This document shows, one piece after another, positions 18,059 to 27,090 of a stretch of 27,839 bases of DNA. How positions within the stretch are numbered: the first letter of the stretch is position 1; the number at the start of each line of letters is the position of its first letter. Source of the stretch: an uncultured Bacteroides sp. (GTDB lineage Bacteria > Bacteroidota > Bacteroidia > Bacteroidales > Bacteroidaceae). The notes under the pieces were generated by a model. The model did not search any database, was not told the origin of the DNA, and worked only from the letters and a program-made list of their open reading frames with translations. Made by a program: the position numbers and the translations under genes. The stretch is taken from NCBI GenBank assembly GCA_947071285.1, contig CAMTFK010000038.1, positions 1 through 27,839 on the forward strand. The letters are read 5' to 3'.

Positions 18059-21000
18059 CTATTCCTCGTTATTCATCAGTTCACTGGGTGTCATATTGAA
18101 TTGCTTGCTGAAACAACGGGCAAAGTATTTCGGATCATTAAAGCCTACTTCATACGCTATTTCAGCAATATTCATCTGTTTTGTTTCCCGGTTTTTGAGG
18201 AGTAGTTCCCGGGCGGTGTTTAATCTGTAGTTACGTATGAATTGTCCCGCAGATTGCCCGATGAGGCTTTGAAGCTTTTTATTCAGCAGACTTTTGCTGA
18301 CTCCAACGGCCTCACTGAAATCACTTACTTCAAAGTAAGGGTTTTTATAGTGTTCTTTTATGGCTTCCATCACTTGGTTGATGAATTTCTTGTCACCGGA
18401 TTCCTCCTCTATATTCAGTGCTTCCACATCCATGTTCGTCTTGAACTTCCGTTGGTAGCGTCTGCGATTATCCAGGATGTTTTCGATACGAGCCAGTAAC
18501 AGAGTTTCATCGAAAGGTTTTAGCAGATATTCGTCTACGCCCGTGCGGTAACTTTCCAGTCGGGTTTCCGGTGAGGTCTTTGCGGTCAGCATCAGGAAGG
18601 GGATATGTGAGATGGCAAATGCTTCTTTGACCCGGCGCGATAGCTCTATACCATCCATTACGGGCATCATCAGGTCGCTGATGATAAAATCTACCGACTG
18701 GTTGTTCAATACCTCAAGGGCTTCTGCCCCGTTGGTAGCTTCGAGTACATTATAATAATCACGGAGAATGGAACGGATGTATCCTCTCATGTCTGCATTA
18801 TCTTCCACTACAAGAATGGTCAGGGCCAGCCGTTCTTTGGGTAATTCATTCTTTTCCGTTGTTGCTGCCGGTGGTATATTGTTCTCAACGATCAGTTGGT
18901 CGCTTATGTTTTCTTCTTTTGGAAGTGGGAGTAGGATGCGGAAGGAGCAGCCGATAGTATGGTTATTACGAACGCAGATTTCTCCATCGTGCATCTTCAC
19001 GATGCGTTTGCAAAGATATAACCCGATTCCTGTACCCGTTTGGCCGTATACAGGATATTTCGCTTGCTTCTTGGATTGATAGAAACGGTTGAATATTTGT
19101 GCGGTGTCTGGCTCCTGAATACCTGTTCCCGTGTCACTGACGCAGAGATAAAGTTTTTCTTCTTTATCGTCTTTAGCCGGAAGGGTGGCTATATATATGG
19201 ATATGCTTCCGCCATCCGGTGTAAATTTAATGGCATTGCTTAGCAGATTGGTAATAACCTTGTGCATCGCTTCTTCATCAAAGAAGATTTCGGAACTTTT
19301 CATGTGGAAATAGTGTTTTATTGAAATATTCCGTTCTCCGGCAAATACTTCAAAAGGAGTAAGCAATGAATGTATAAAACTCACAAAGTCACCTTTTGTC
19401 GCAACGATATTAAGCTTACCGGATTCTATTTTCCGGAAATCCATCAGTTGGTTGACAAGGGATAGCAGATATTTGGAGTTACGTTCCACGAAGTTTAACT
19501 GTTCTATTACCTGCGGATTATAACTTAGTTTTAGTGCACGCTCGATAGGACCGATAATTAAAGTTATCGGTGTTCGGAATTCATGCGTTATGTTAGTGAA
19601 GAAAGCTATCTTGTCTAATGTCAGTTCTTGTACTTTGCGTGCCATACGGCTCAATTGTGCTTTTTGCCGGGTGATTTTCTCGTTTTGCAGTGTCAGCATC
19701 CTGTTCTGTCGGGAGAGTTCTTCTGTCTGGTTCTCTAATAATTGTTTTTGTTGTTCCAGTTGGTAGGTACGTTCTTCTACGGTGCGGTGCAATAACTCCC
19801 GCTGGCGTTTGAAGTTTCGTATGCGCCATTGGTAAGTTTGCCAAGTGGCAAGTAGTGCCAAAACTACAAGAAGCAATATGAACCAAGTTGTTTTATAAAA
19901 ATAGGGTAGGATGGTGACCTTTAGCTCTGCCATGTTCTCTGTCCCGTCTCCTCCATCCGGTGTATATTTCACTTGTAGGGTATAGCTACCCGGACGCAAG
20001 TTGGTGTAGCTTGCAAACCGTCTGTTTCCGGGTGTCTGTATCCATTTGTCTTCAAAACCAAGTAGGCGGTAGCTATAAGTGGCTGTATTATCCGGTTCAA
20101 AATTCAAGGCGGAGAATTCCAACGAGAAGGACTTCTCTTTCTCATGGAGTTTTATTTCCTGAGTTACGGCAATGTCTTTGGGGAGATATTTATTGCCGGG
20201 CAGGATATTTTCATTTCCGATTCTCAACCGCGTGAAGCGTATGTTGGCAGGTTGAACAGTGACAACAGGCAGATTGCTATCAATGGCTGTCAGTCCTGCT
20301 ACGCTGCCGAAATAGAGTGTGCCGTCGGAAGAACGGTATGAGGCATTCCAATAGAATTGTGCATCCGGAAAACCATCTTGTTTGGTGTAATTGGTGAAGC
20401 GGTTCTCGTTTGGGTGGAAGCAGGAAAGTCCGTTATTAGTTCCTATCCAGATACTTCCATTGATATCTTCTTCCAGACTTCGTACATTGTTGTTGATTAA
20501 ACCTTGGTCCGTATTATAAGATATGAATTTTTCTTTGCCTTGCTTATCAATTATCCGTTTATATATGCCATATCCATTACTGCCCAACCATAATGTACCA
20601 TCTTTAGCTTCGCAAAAACAACTGATTTTCTCTATCAGTCCCGATTGGGGATTGTCGAGCTTATAGTTTAAGTGACGATGCTGGAATTCTCCTTCCTTTG
20701 ACTGGGGAGATCGGGTATTAAGATCTATGATGTAGACTCCTTCCGTAGAACCTACCCACAGCTTATTTTCTTTGTCGATAATGGCGCCGAGACAACCGCG
20801 GATGTTTTCTGCCATACGGTTAGCAAAAGGGGAAATGAACTTTTGAGTTGCCATATCATAGAAAAAGAGTCCTCGATTGGCGCCTACCCACATTCCATTA
20901 TTGGTAGGGTCATAAACGAGTACTGCTATGAAGAATAATGGAAATCCCGTTTCCGGGTGTGTATATATCACTTGGAGGGGACGATTCGGTGCTTTAGGAT

Positions 21001-22321
21001 TCATTATGTTGATTCCGCCACCCCAGGTACCTACCCATAGTCGGCCTTGGTTGTCATTGACCAGACTGCTGACTGAGTTATGGCTTATCTCACCACGTTC
21101 CCATCTGTAATGGATAAACTGCTCGGTTCCTTGTTTTTTCAGATTCAGTCCTCCCTCTACTGTGCCTACCCACAAACTGCCTTCTTTATCTTCATAAATG
21201 ACATTTACCGGGTTGTCGGACAAGCTTGCGGGATTTTCTTTATCATGTTGGTAATTGTGTATCACCAAGCGCTTCGGTGTCAGTTTATTGATTCCACCAC
21301 TTTCAGTGCCGAACCAAATGTGTTGCCCGTCTACTCTTATACAATTAATAAAGTTGCTGTTCAACAGGCTGTTACCGGTTGAACTATGAGTAAGGCGTTC
21401 GAAGTTATCGGTGATAGGATTGTAGATGTTGGCTCCGCGTAAAGTTCCTGCAATCAACTGTTTATCATCGGTGATGGCAAGATTGGTCAGATAGTTTTGC
21501 GATAAAGAATGAGGGTCATTCTGAATATTCTCATACAGTTTTCTTGTATTGTTGCTTTTGTTGTAACGGAACAATCCTATGTGTGTAGCTATCCAGACTT
21601 CATTTTCTTTGGCTATCATGTCCTTGAAATATATGCCAGGCCAAAAAGTCAGTTGCTCTGATATGGAGTGTTTTTCTAACTGTCCCTGTGGTGTCGGGAT
21701 TATTTTATAGATAGTACCATTGATACCGGTCCATATCTTGCCATCTTCGTCGATATCTTTTAATATAAGGTCCGGTTCATCCTGTTCAGGTAAATCTAAT
21801 GTGGATAATGTATCTATGCCACCTTCGGCATCGAAAGTTATCCGGTGAAGTGCATTGTCGCATTGCAGCCAGATGCAACCTTGCGAATCAAGAATGATGA
21901 TATAGGTGGGGTGATTTATAAACCGGGGCAAAAGTCCTTTAGGGTCATTGGGTACTACAGATTGTAGAGTGGATAAGTCGATAATATCTGTGCCTCCTTC
22001 GGATACGATCCAAAGACGGTGGAATCTGTCTTCATATACATTGTGGATAAAGTTACTCTTGAGTTTGCAGTGAGGAGTGTTGGGATTGAAATGAATGAAT
22101 TCATAGCCATCATAACGTGACAGTCCACCTCCGGCAGTGGATATCCACAGAAAGCCACGGGTGTCTTTATAAATGTCATCGATGAAATTGTGAGGTAATC
22201 CGTCATCCATGGTGATATAAGAAACGTTGTATCGATCTGCAAAATGTTCTTGTGCCTGTAAGGATACGGACATTATAAAACAACTATATATAATAAGGTA
22301 TATAAAGGAGTGACTTTTCAT
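18059..22321 (-). CDS. Hybrid two-component system regulator (HTCS) of the arabinan locus
   Basis: Senses a periplasmic oligosaccharide and activates the flanking operons. It has 1420 residues. The signal peptide is about 1-24. A beta-propeller sensor of Reg_prop repeats spans about 30-685 (DDGLPHNFI, LWVGTWGGGINI). A Y_Y_Y domain spans about 740-803. The membrane helix is about 811-826, then a coiled coil at about 840-900. HisKA has phospho-acceptor His913 (ITHEFRTP). The ATPase has an N box (ITNLLSNAIKFT), Asp1063 (SDTGTG) and GTGIG. The receiver has Glu1173/Asp1174, acceptor Asp1216, Thr1246 and Lys1268. An AraC-type HTH spans about 1325-1418. All key residues are intact. It sits between its two probable targets, as does B. 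thetaiotaomicron BT0366, known as an arabinan sensor (from memory). The ligand here is inferred. Confidence 0.96.
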   Translation of the reverse strand: MKSHSFIYLIIYSCFIMSVSLQAQEHFADRYNVSYITMDDGLPHNFIDDIYKDTRGFLWISTAGGGLSRYDGYEFIHFNPNTPHCKLKSNFIHNVYEDRFHRLWIVSEGGTDIIDLSTLQSVVPNDPKGLLPRFINHPTYIIILDSQGCIWLQCDNALHRITFDAEGGIDTLSTLDLPEQDEPDLILKDIDEDGKIWTGINGTIYKIIPTPQGQLEKHSISEQLTFWPGIYFKDMIAKENEVWIATHIGLFRYNKSNNTRKLYENIQNDPHSLSQNYLTNLAITDDKQLIAGTLRGANIYNPITDNFERLTHSSTGNSLLNSNFINCIRVDGQHIWFGTESGGINKLTPKRLVIHNYQHDKENPASLSDNPVNVIYEDKEGSLWVGTVEGGLNLKKQGTEQFIHYRWERGEISHNSVSSLVNDNQGRLWVGTWGGGINIMNPKAPNRPLQVIYTHPETGFPLFFIAVLVYDPTNNGMWVGANRGLFFYDMATQKFISPFANRMAENIRGCLGAIIDKENKLWVGSTEGVYIIDLNTRSPQSKEGEFQHRHLNYKLDNPQSGLIEKISCFCEAKDGTLWLGSNGYGIYKRIIDKQGKEKFISYNTDQGLINNNVRSLEEDINGSIWIGTNNGLSCFHPNENRFTNYTKQDGFPDAQFYWNASYRSSDGTLYFGSVAGLTAIDSNLPVVTVQPANIRFTRLRIGNENILPGNKYLPKDIAVTQEIKLHEKEKSFSLEFSALNFEPDNTATYSYRLLGFEDKWIQTPGNRRFASYTNLRPGSYTLQVKYTPDGGDGTENMAELKVTILPYFYKTTWFILLLVVLALLATWQTYQWRIRNFKRQRELLHRTVEERTYQLEQQKQLLENQTEELSRQNRMLTLQNEKITRQKAQLSRMARKVQELTLDKIAFFTNITHEFRTPITLIIGPIERALKLSYNPQVIEQLNFVERNSKYLLSLVNQLMDFRKIESGKLNIVATKGDFVSFIHSLLTPFEVFAGERNISIKHYFHMKSSEIFFDEEAMHKVITNLLSNAIKFTPDGGSISIYIATLPAKDDKEEKLYLCVSDTGTGIQEPDTAQIFNRFYQSKKQAKYPVYGQTGTGIGLYLCKRIVKMHDGEICVRNNHTIGCSFRILLPLPKEENISDQLIVENNIPPAATTEKNELPKERLALTILVVEDNADMRGYIRSILRDYYNVLEATNGAEALEVLNNQSVDFIISDLMMPVMDGIELSRRVKEAFAISHIPFLMLTAKTSPETRLESYRTGVDEYLLKPFDETLLLARIENILDNRRRYQRKFKTNMDVEALNIEEESGDKKFINQVMEAIKEHYKNPYFEVSDFSEAVGVSKSLLNKKLQSLIGQSAGQFIRNYRLNTARELLLKNRETKQMNIAEIAYEVGFNDPKYFARCFSKQFNMTPSELMNNEE

Positions 22322-22341
22322 ATTGTTTCGTATTATTAAAA

Positions 22342-22349
22342 CAAAGTTA
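22342..22349 (-). promoter_or_regulatory. Candidate -7 element for the HTCS gene
   Basis: TAACTTTG on the minus strand fits TAnnTTTG and lies 20 bp before the HTCS ATG, implying a very short leader. No convincing TTTG is seen at -33, so expression may be low and constitutive. The operator pair at 22406-22437 lies further upstream, so autoregulation is possible but unsupported. Confidence 0.45.
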
Positions 22350-22405
22350 GAAGATTATCCGGTAGTTTTAAAATTTAGCATATGCTTTTTTACCATAATT
22401 GATTG

Positions 22406-22437
22406 ATTGTCCACCTTAAATATCCGTTTGTCCACCT
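22406..22437 (+). promoter_or_regulatory. Putative HTCS operator, direct repeat pair, hydrolase operon
   Basis: ATTGTCCACCT at 22406-22416 and TTTGTCCACCT at 22427-22437 are offset by 21 bp. The proximal copy ends 20 bp before the -7 element at 22457. This duplicates the arrangement upstream of the LamG/SusC operon on the opposite strand, which supports shared control by the HTCS encoded between them. Confidence 0.7.
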
Positions 22438-22456
22438 TCCGACATCCGGCGGGGCG

Positions 22457-22464
22457 TATTTTTG
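22457..22464 (+). promoter_or_regulatory. Bacteroides -7 promoter element for the hydrolase operon
   Basis: TATTTTTG matches TAnnTTTG. Predicted transcription start is near 22471, about 20 nt before the ATG at 22492. This rules out the in-frame TTG at 22462 as the translation start, because it would lie inside the promoter. No standard -33 TTTG is present; CACC of the operator takes its place. Confidence 0.7.
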
Positions 22465-22491
22465 CAACAGAAATTATTATTTGCTGATATT

Positions 22492-23979
22492 ATGAGAAAC
22501 TTATTACACGTAGCTGTATTACTGATGAGTAGCCTGTTTGTCGGTTGCACCTCTTCTGTCTTTACCCCTACTGCTTCACCTAATCCGTGGGCAGATGATT
22601 ACTCTTCATTATCTTCCATGGAGAATTACCGTTCATGGGGTGCTTACAATGTACACGATCCGTCTTGCCGTAAGATAGGCGATTATTACTATATGTATTC
22701 CACGGATGCTATCTTCCGGGAAAATCGTAAAGAAGCCAAAGAAAAGGGTGTGCCTTTGGGCTTTATTCAGATGCGCCGTTCCAAAGATCTGGTGAATTGG
22801 GAATTTCTGGGTTGGGCATTGCCCGAAATTCCGCAGGAAGCGGTAGAGTGGGTGCGCTCTCATGCAGGAGGGCATGGGGCGACAAATGTCTGGGCACCTT
22901 ATATCATTCCCTATAATAATAAGTATAGATTGTATTACTGCGTGTCGGCTTTCGGACGAAAGACATCCTATATCGGATTGGCAGAATCAGATTCGCCCGA
23001 AGGCCCTTGGACGTTGGCCGGGTGTGCTGTTAAGACAGATGATACGACAGCCATGAATGCTATTGATCCCAGTATTACTGTAGATCCTTCAAATGGTAAG
23101 TGGTGGATGCATTACGGTTCATTCTTCGGTGGTCTGTATTGTGTGGAACTGAATCCGGAAACCGGTCTTCCTATGCTGGATGGTGACAGGGGGCATCTGG
23201 TAGCCCGTCGCGCCAATTATAAAAAGGATAATCTGGAAGCTCCGGAAATTATCTATAATCCGGATTTGAAAGAATACTATCTGTTTGTATCCTATGATCC
23301 GTTGATGACAACCTATAATGTACGTGTGGGACGTTCAGACAAAGCGGAAGGTCCGTTTATCGATTACTTCGGCAAAGAGCTGAAAGATACGACGAATAAC
23401 TTTCCTATCCTGACAGCTCCTTACCGTTTCAAGAACCATCCGGGTTGGGCGGGCACAGCGCATTGTGCTGTGTTCACTTCAGATGACGGACAATATTTCA
23501 TGGCTCATCAGGGACGCTTGTCACCGCAAAACCAAATGATGGATCTTCATGTGCGACAAGTCTTTTTTACTAAAGATGGATGGCCTGTCGTATCGCCTGA
23601 ACGTTATGCTGGTAGTAATTCCCGGGAGTTCTCTGCGGCAGATTTAGTGGGCGAGTGGGAAATTATCCGTGTACAGGAACCTCTGTATGAACGCCAACTG
23701 GAAGCCGGACAGATATTGTGGGGTGAAGGTGAACTGCAAGATGAAGAATGGAACATGTCCCACCTCTTATATCTGGAGAAAGATGGAAAGTTAGGAGAGG
23801 ATAAAGGAACCTGGGATTTTGCCAAAGAAGACCAATCCTTACAACTGACACTCAATGGAGAAGTGGTGAAGAACCTGATTGTGTTTGCAGGGCACGACTG
23901 GGAGAATGAAACGGAAACTGTCCTCTTTACCGGTCTGGATAGTCGTGGGCGCTCCGTATGGGGAAAAAGAACTAAATAA
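22492..23979 (+). CDS. GH43 arabinan hydrolase, lipoprotein
   Basis: Probable endo-arabinanase or related arabinan hydrolase. It has 495 residues from ATG 22492, beginning MRNLLHVAVLLMSSLFVGC with lipidated Cys19. Mature protein starts CTSSVFTP with no early acidic residues, so it may face the periplasm (inference). The GH43 propeller spans about 45-375: Asp56 (NVHDPS, base), Asp192 (AIDPS), Glu249 (LEAPE, acid), His324 (GTAHCAVF). The C-terminal beta domain at about 385-495 (LVGEWEIIRV ... GRSVWGKRTK) resembles that of the GH43 ending the main operon; the two are diverged paralogues, but this one lacks the Fn3-like module. It is first in the hydrolase operon; GH51 follows 26 bp later. It matches the position of B. 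thetaiotaomicron BT0367 (from memory). Confidence 0.92.
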   Translation: MRNLLHVAVLLMSSLFVGCTSSVFTPTASPNPWADDYSSLSSMENYRSWGAYNVHDPSCRKIGDYYYMYSTDAIFRENRKEAKEKGVPLGFIQMRRSKDLVNWEFLGWALPEIPQEAVEWVRSHAGGHGATNVWAPYIIPYNNKYRLYYCVSAFGRKTSYIGLAESDSPEGPWTLAGCAVKTDDTTAMNAIDPSITVDPSNGKWWMHYGSFFGGLYCVELNPETGLPMLDGDRGHLVARRANYKKDNLEAPEIIYNPDLKEYYLFVSYDPLMTTYNVRVGRSDKAEGPFIDYFGKELKDTTNNFPILTAPYRFKNHPGWAGTAHCAVFTSDDGQYFMAHQGRLSPQNQMMDLHVRQVFFTKDGWPVVSPERYAGSNSREFSAADLVGEWEIIRVQEPLYERQLEAGQILWGEGELQDEEWNMSHLLYLEKDGKLGEDKGTWDFAKEDQSLQLTLNGEVVKNLIVFAGHDWENETETVLFTGLDSRGRSVWGKRTK

Positions 23980-24005
23980 CCAATTATAATTTTTATTTTG
24001 AAACC

Positions 24006-25988
24006 ATGAAAAGATACACTGGATTATTAGCGGCGCTGACCCTTACCGCAGGTATGGCGCTTCAGGCACAAACCAATGAGTTTGTGATACAAACCAAGAA
24101 ATTAGGCGCAGAGATTCAGCCTACTATGTATGGGCTGTTCTTTGAGGATATCAATTATGCCGCTGACGGCGGACTTTATGCCGAGTTAGTGAAGAACCGT
24201 TCGTTTGAATTCCCGCAACATCTGATGGGATGGAAAACCTTTGGCAATGTAACGCTTCAAGATGACGGTCCTTTTGAAAGGAATCCGCACTATGTCCGCC
24301 TGGCTGACCCGGGGCATCCGCATAAGCATACGGGATTGGATAATGAAGGTTTCTTCGGTATCGGTGTAAAAGCAGGAGAGGAGTACCGCTTCTCTGTATG
24401 GGCACGTTTGCCCCAAGGCGGAACATCCGAAAAAATCCGTATTGAACTTGTAGATACTAAATCTATGGGTGAGCACCATGCTTTTGCTACTGAGACATTG
24501 ACGATTGATTCGAAAGAATGGAAAAAGTATCAGGTTATCCTAAAACCGGGTGTAACTGATCCGAAGGCGACTCTTCGTATTTTCCTGGCATCAAAGGGTA
24601 CGGTTGATTTGGAACATGTCTCTCTTTTCCCGGTCGATACCTGGAAAGGACATGAGAATGGTTTGCGTAAAGACCTTGCGCAAGCTTTGGCTGATATCAA
24701 GCCGGGTGTGTTCCGCTTCCCCGGTGGATGTATTGTAGAAGGAACTGATTTAGCTACACGCTATGACTGGAAGAAGTCTGTAGGTCCGGTAGAGAACCGT
24801 CCGTTGAATGAGAACCGTTGGGAATATACTTTCCCGCATCGTTTCTATCCCGATTATTTCCAAAGCTACGGATTGGGATTCTTTGAGTTCTTCCAGCTTT
24901 CGGAGGAAATAGGAGCAGAGCCGCTTCCTGTGTTGAGTTGCGGTCTGTCTTGCCAGTTCCAGAATTCAGATGCAGAGGCGCATGTGGCTGTTTGCGATTT
25001 GGATAGCTATGTGCAGGATGCTCTTGATCTGATTGAATTTGCCAATGGGGATGTGACCACGAAATGGGGAAAACTGCGTGCCGATATGGGACACCCTGCA
25101 TCGTTCAACCTGAAATTCATTGGTATAGGCAATGAGCAATGGGGACCGGAATACCCGGAGCATCTCGAACCATTTATCAAGGCTATTCGTAAAGCCTATC
25201 CGGATATCAAGATTATCGGAAGCTCCGGCCCGGACTCTGAAGGAAAACAATTCGAATATCTATGGCCGGAAATGAAACGCCTGAAGGTTGACTTGGTGGA
25301 TGAACATTTCTATCGTCCCGAAAACTGGTTCTTGAATGAGGGGGCACGTTATGATAACTATGACCGTAAAGGTCCGAAAGTGTTTGCAGGAGAATATGCT
25401 TGTCATGGTAAGGGGAAGAAATGGAACCATTTTAATGCCGCTCTGCTTGAAGCTGCATTTATGACCGGATTAGAGCGCAATGCAGATATTGTACACATGG
25501 CCACTTATGCTCCTTTGTTTGCTCATGTGGAAGGATGGCAATGGCGCCCGGATATGATTTGGTTTGATAATCTCAACTCTGTCCGTACTGTAAGTTACTA
25601 TGTGCAGCAACTCTATGGGCATCACAAGGGCACTAATGTGCTTTCTTTGACGATGAATAAGAAGGCTGTAACAGGTGCCGAAGATCAGAATGGACTGTTT
25701 GCAAGTGCGGTCTATGATAAGGATAAGAATGAAATTATAGTAAAGGTGGCCAATACTTCCGATAAGGCCCAACCTCTGTCTTTGAAGTTTGAAGGATTGA
25801 AGAAACAGGATATACTGTCCGGTGGACGTTGCATCAAGCTTCGTTCGGCTGATCCTGACAAAGATAATACGATTGAGCAGCCGTCTGCCATTCAGCCTCA
25901 GGAAACTCCGGTTGCCATTGATGGGCAAGTGTTGAATGTAGAGTTGGAACCGAAGACATTTGCTGTTTATATCTTCAAAAAAGGATGA
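24006..25988 (+). CDS. GH51 alpha-L-arabinofuranosidase
   Basis: Retaining exo-enzyme that removes arabinofuranosyl units, probably side branches and ends of arabinan oligosaccharides in the periplasm. It has 660 residues. The cleavable signal peptide is MKRYTGLLAALTLTAGMALQAQ, cut near 20-22, with no lipobox. The N-terminal part reads MYGLFFEDINYAADGG, then a carbohydrate-binding-like beta insert at about 75-210. A TIM barrel spans about 215-550 and a C-terminal beta domain about 560-660. The acid/base is Glu377 (GIGNEQWG); the likely nucleophile is Glu463 (KVFAGEYA), with DEHFY at 432-436 forming the preceding strand. It lies 26 bp after GH43 and overlaps the next gene by 4 bp (ATGA). It matches the position of B. 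thetaiotaomicron BT0368 (from memory). Confidence 0.95.
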   Translation: MKRYTGLLAALTLTAGMALQAQTNEFVIQTKKLGAEIQPTMYGLFFEDINYAADGGLYAELVKNRSFEFPQHLMGWKTFGNVTLQDDGPFERNPHYVRLADPGHPHKHTGLDNEGFFGIGVKAGEEYRFSVWARLPQGGTSEKIRIELVDTKSMGEHHAFATETLTIDSKEWKKYQVILKPGVTDPKATLRIFLASKGTVDLEHVSLFPVDTWKGHENGLRKDLAQALADIKPGVFRFPGGCIVEGTDLATRYDWKKSVGPVENRPLNENRWEYTFPHRFYPDYFQSYGLGFFEFFQLSEEIGAEPLPVLSCGLSCQFQNSDAEAHVAVCDLDSYVQDALDLIEFANGDVTTKWGKLRADMGHPASFNLKFIGIGNEQWGPEYPEHLEPFIKAIRKAYPDIKIIGSSGPDSEGKQFEYLWPEMKRLKVDLVDEHFYRPENWFLNEGARYDNYDRKGPKVFAGEYACHGKGKKWNHFNAALLEAAFMTGLERNADIVHMATYAPLFAHVEGWQWRPDMIWFDNLNSVRTVSYYVQQLYGHHKGTNVLSLTMNKKAVTGAEDQNGLFASAVYDKDKNEIIVKVANTSDKAQPLSLKFEGLKKQDILSGGRCIKLRSADPDKDNTIEQPSAIQPQETPVAIDGQVLNVELEPKTFAVYIFKKG

Positions 25989-26974
25989 AACTAATGGATA
26001 GATTTAGAGTTAATAAGGTTAGATTTTGGGTGATTTCTTTTGTACTGGTAGCCTCACAAGGGCTATCAGCACAAAGAGATACCACTTTTGTAGCTGATGG
26101 TAATCCGATTATCAAATATAAATATACGGCTGATCCCGGTGCGATGGTGCATGATGGTAAGGTGTACATCTATGCCGGACATGATGAGTGCCCGCCGCCG
26201 GCTGAGCATTATCTCCTGAATGACTGGTGCGTCTTTTCTTCATCCGACATGAAGACATGGACGGAACATCCCGTACCCTTGAAAGCAAAAGATTTCTCTT
26301 GGGCGAAGGGGGAAGCATGGGCAAGCCAGGTAATCGAACGTGACGGAAAGTTCTATTGGTATGTTACCGTGGAGCATAAGGATGTTCCCGGAAAGTCTAT
26401 AGGTGTGGCTGTTGCCGATTCACCGCTCGGTCCTTTTGTCGATGCCCGTGGCTCTGCTTTAATTACCAATGATATGACTACAGAGCGAACTAAAATCTAC
26501 TGGGATGATATTGACCCGACAGTCTTTATAGACGATGACGGACAAGCTTATTTGTATTGGGGTAATACCCAGTGCTATTATGCCAAGTTAAAGAAGAATA
26601 TGATTGAACTGGATGGTCCGATTGTTTATGTAGATTTGCCTCGTTTTACGGAAGCCCCCTGGATACATAAGCGTGGCGACTGGTACTACCTTTCTTATGC
26701 ATCTGAGTTTCCCGAGAAGATTTGCTATGCAATGAGCCGTAGTATTACCGGGCCTTGGGAATATAAAGGAATACTGAATGAAATAGCCGGTAATTCAAAT
26801 ACCAATCATCAGGCAATCATTGAGTTCAAAGGAAATTGGTACTTCATCTATCACAATGGCGGAATTAACCCCGCAGGAGGAAGCTATAGACGTTCTGTGT
26901 GCATTGATCGCTTGTACTATAATGAAGATGGAACCATGAAGCGGATTCAGATGACAGCAGAAGGAATACAATAG
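25985..26974 (+). CDS. GH43 exo-type arabinosidase, periplasmic
   Basis: Compact GH43 enzyme, probably releasing arabinose from short arabino-oligosaccharides. It has 329 residues with a signal peptide cut after about GLSA-Q30 and no lipobox, so it is likely soluble in the periplasm. It has only the propeller domain: Asp50 (TADPGAMV, base), Asp177 (DIDPTVF), Glu223 (FTEAPWI, acid), and a late His (TNHQAII) in the metal site. It is far shorter than the other two GH43 proteins and in a different GH43 subgroup from them. The ATG at 25985 overlaps the GH51 stop (ATGA), so the two are translationally coupled; ATG 25994 is an alternative. It is last in the hydrolase operon and ends before the bidirectional terminator. 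Confidence 0.92.
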   Translation: MKLMDRFRVNKVRFWVISFVLVASQGLSAQRDTTFVADGNPIIKYKYTADPGAMVHDGKVYIYAGHDECPPPAEHYLLNDWCVFSSSDMKTWTEHPVPLKAKDFSWAKGEAWASQVIERDGKFYWYVTVEHKDVPGKSIGVAVADSPLGPFVDARGSALITNDMTTERTKIYWDDIDPTVFIDDDGQAYLYWGNTQCYYAKLKKNMIELDGPIVYVDLPRFTEAPWIHKRGDWYYLSYASEFPEKICYAMSRSITGPWEYKGILNEIAGNSNTNHQAIIEFKGNWYFIYHNGGINPAGGSYRRSVCIDRLYYNEDGTMKRIQMTAEGIQ

Positions 26975-26975
26975 G

Positions 26976-27000
26976 ATTAGAGATTGGAATTAGAGATTAG
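26976..27000. repeat. Short direct repeat after the last GH43
   Basis: ATTAGAGATTGG (26976-26987) is followed by ATTAGAGATTAG (26989-27000). It is a simple AT-rich repeat in the 116-bp gap between convergent genes; no function is evident. Confidence 0.5.
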
Positions 27001-27036
27001 GTTAGTTAATTAGTTTATTGAAAAAGGCAAAAAGAG

Positions 27037-27069
27037 AAGGGCGTCTCCCCGTGATGGGAAGACGCCCTT
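27037..27069. terminator. Bidirectional intrinsic terminator between GH43 and galK
   Basis: AAGGGCGTCTCCC at 27037-27049 pairs with GGGAAGACGCCCTT at 27056-27069, a GC-rich stem with one bulge and a 6-nt loop. A T run follows on the plus strand (CCCTTTTAAATT) and on the minus strand (CCCTTCTCTTTTTGCC), so it can end transcription of both convergent genes. Confidence 0.88.
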
Positions 27070-27090
27070 TTAAATTGAGTTGGATTGTTT

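Noticed and set aside
25470..25928. 152-codon minus-strand open frame inside the GH51 gene
   Set aside because: It is a shadow of the GH51 frame; the GH51 catalytic motifs are intact on the other strand.
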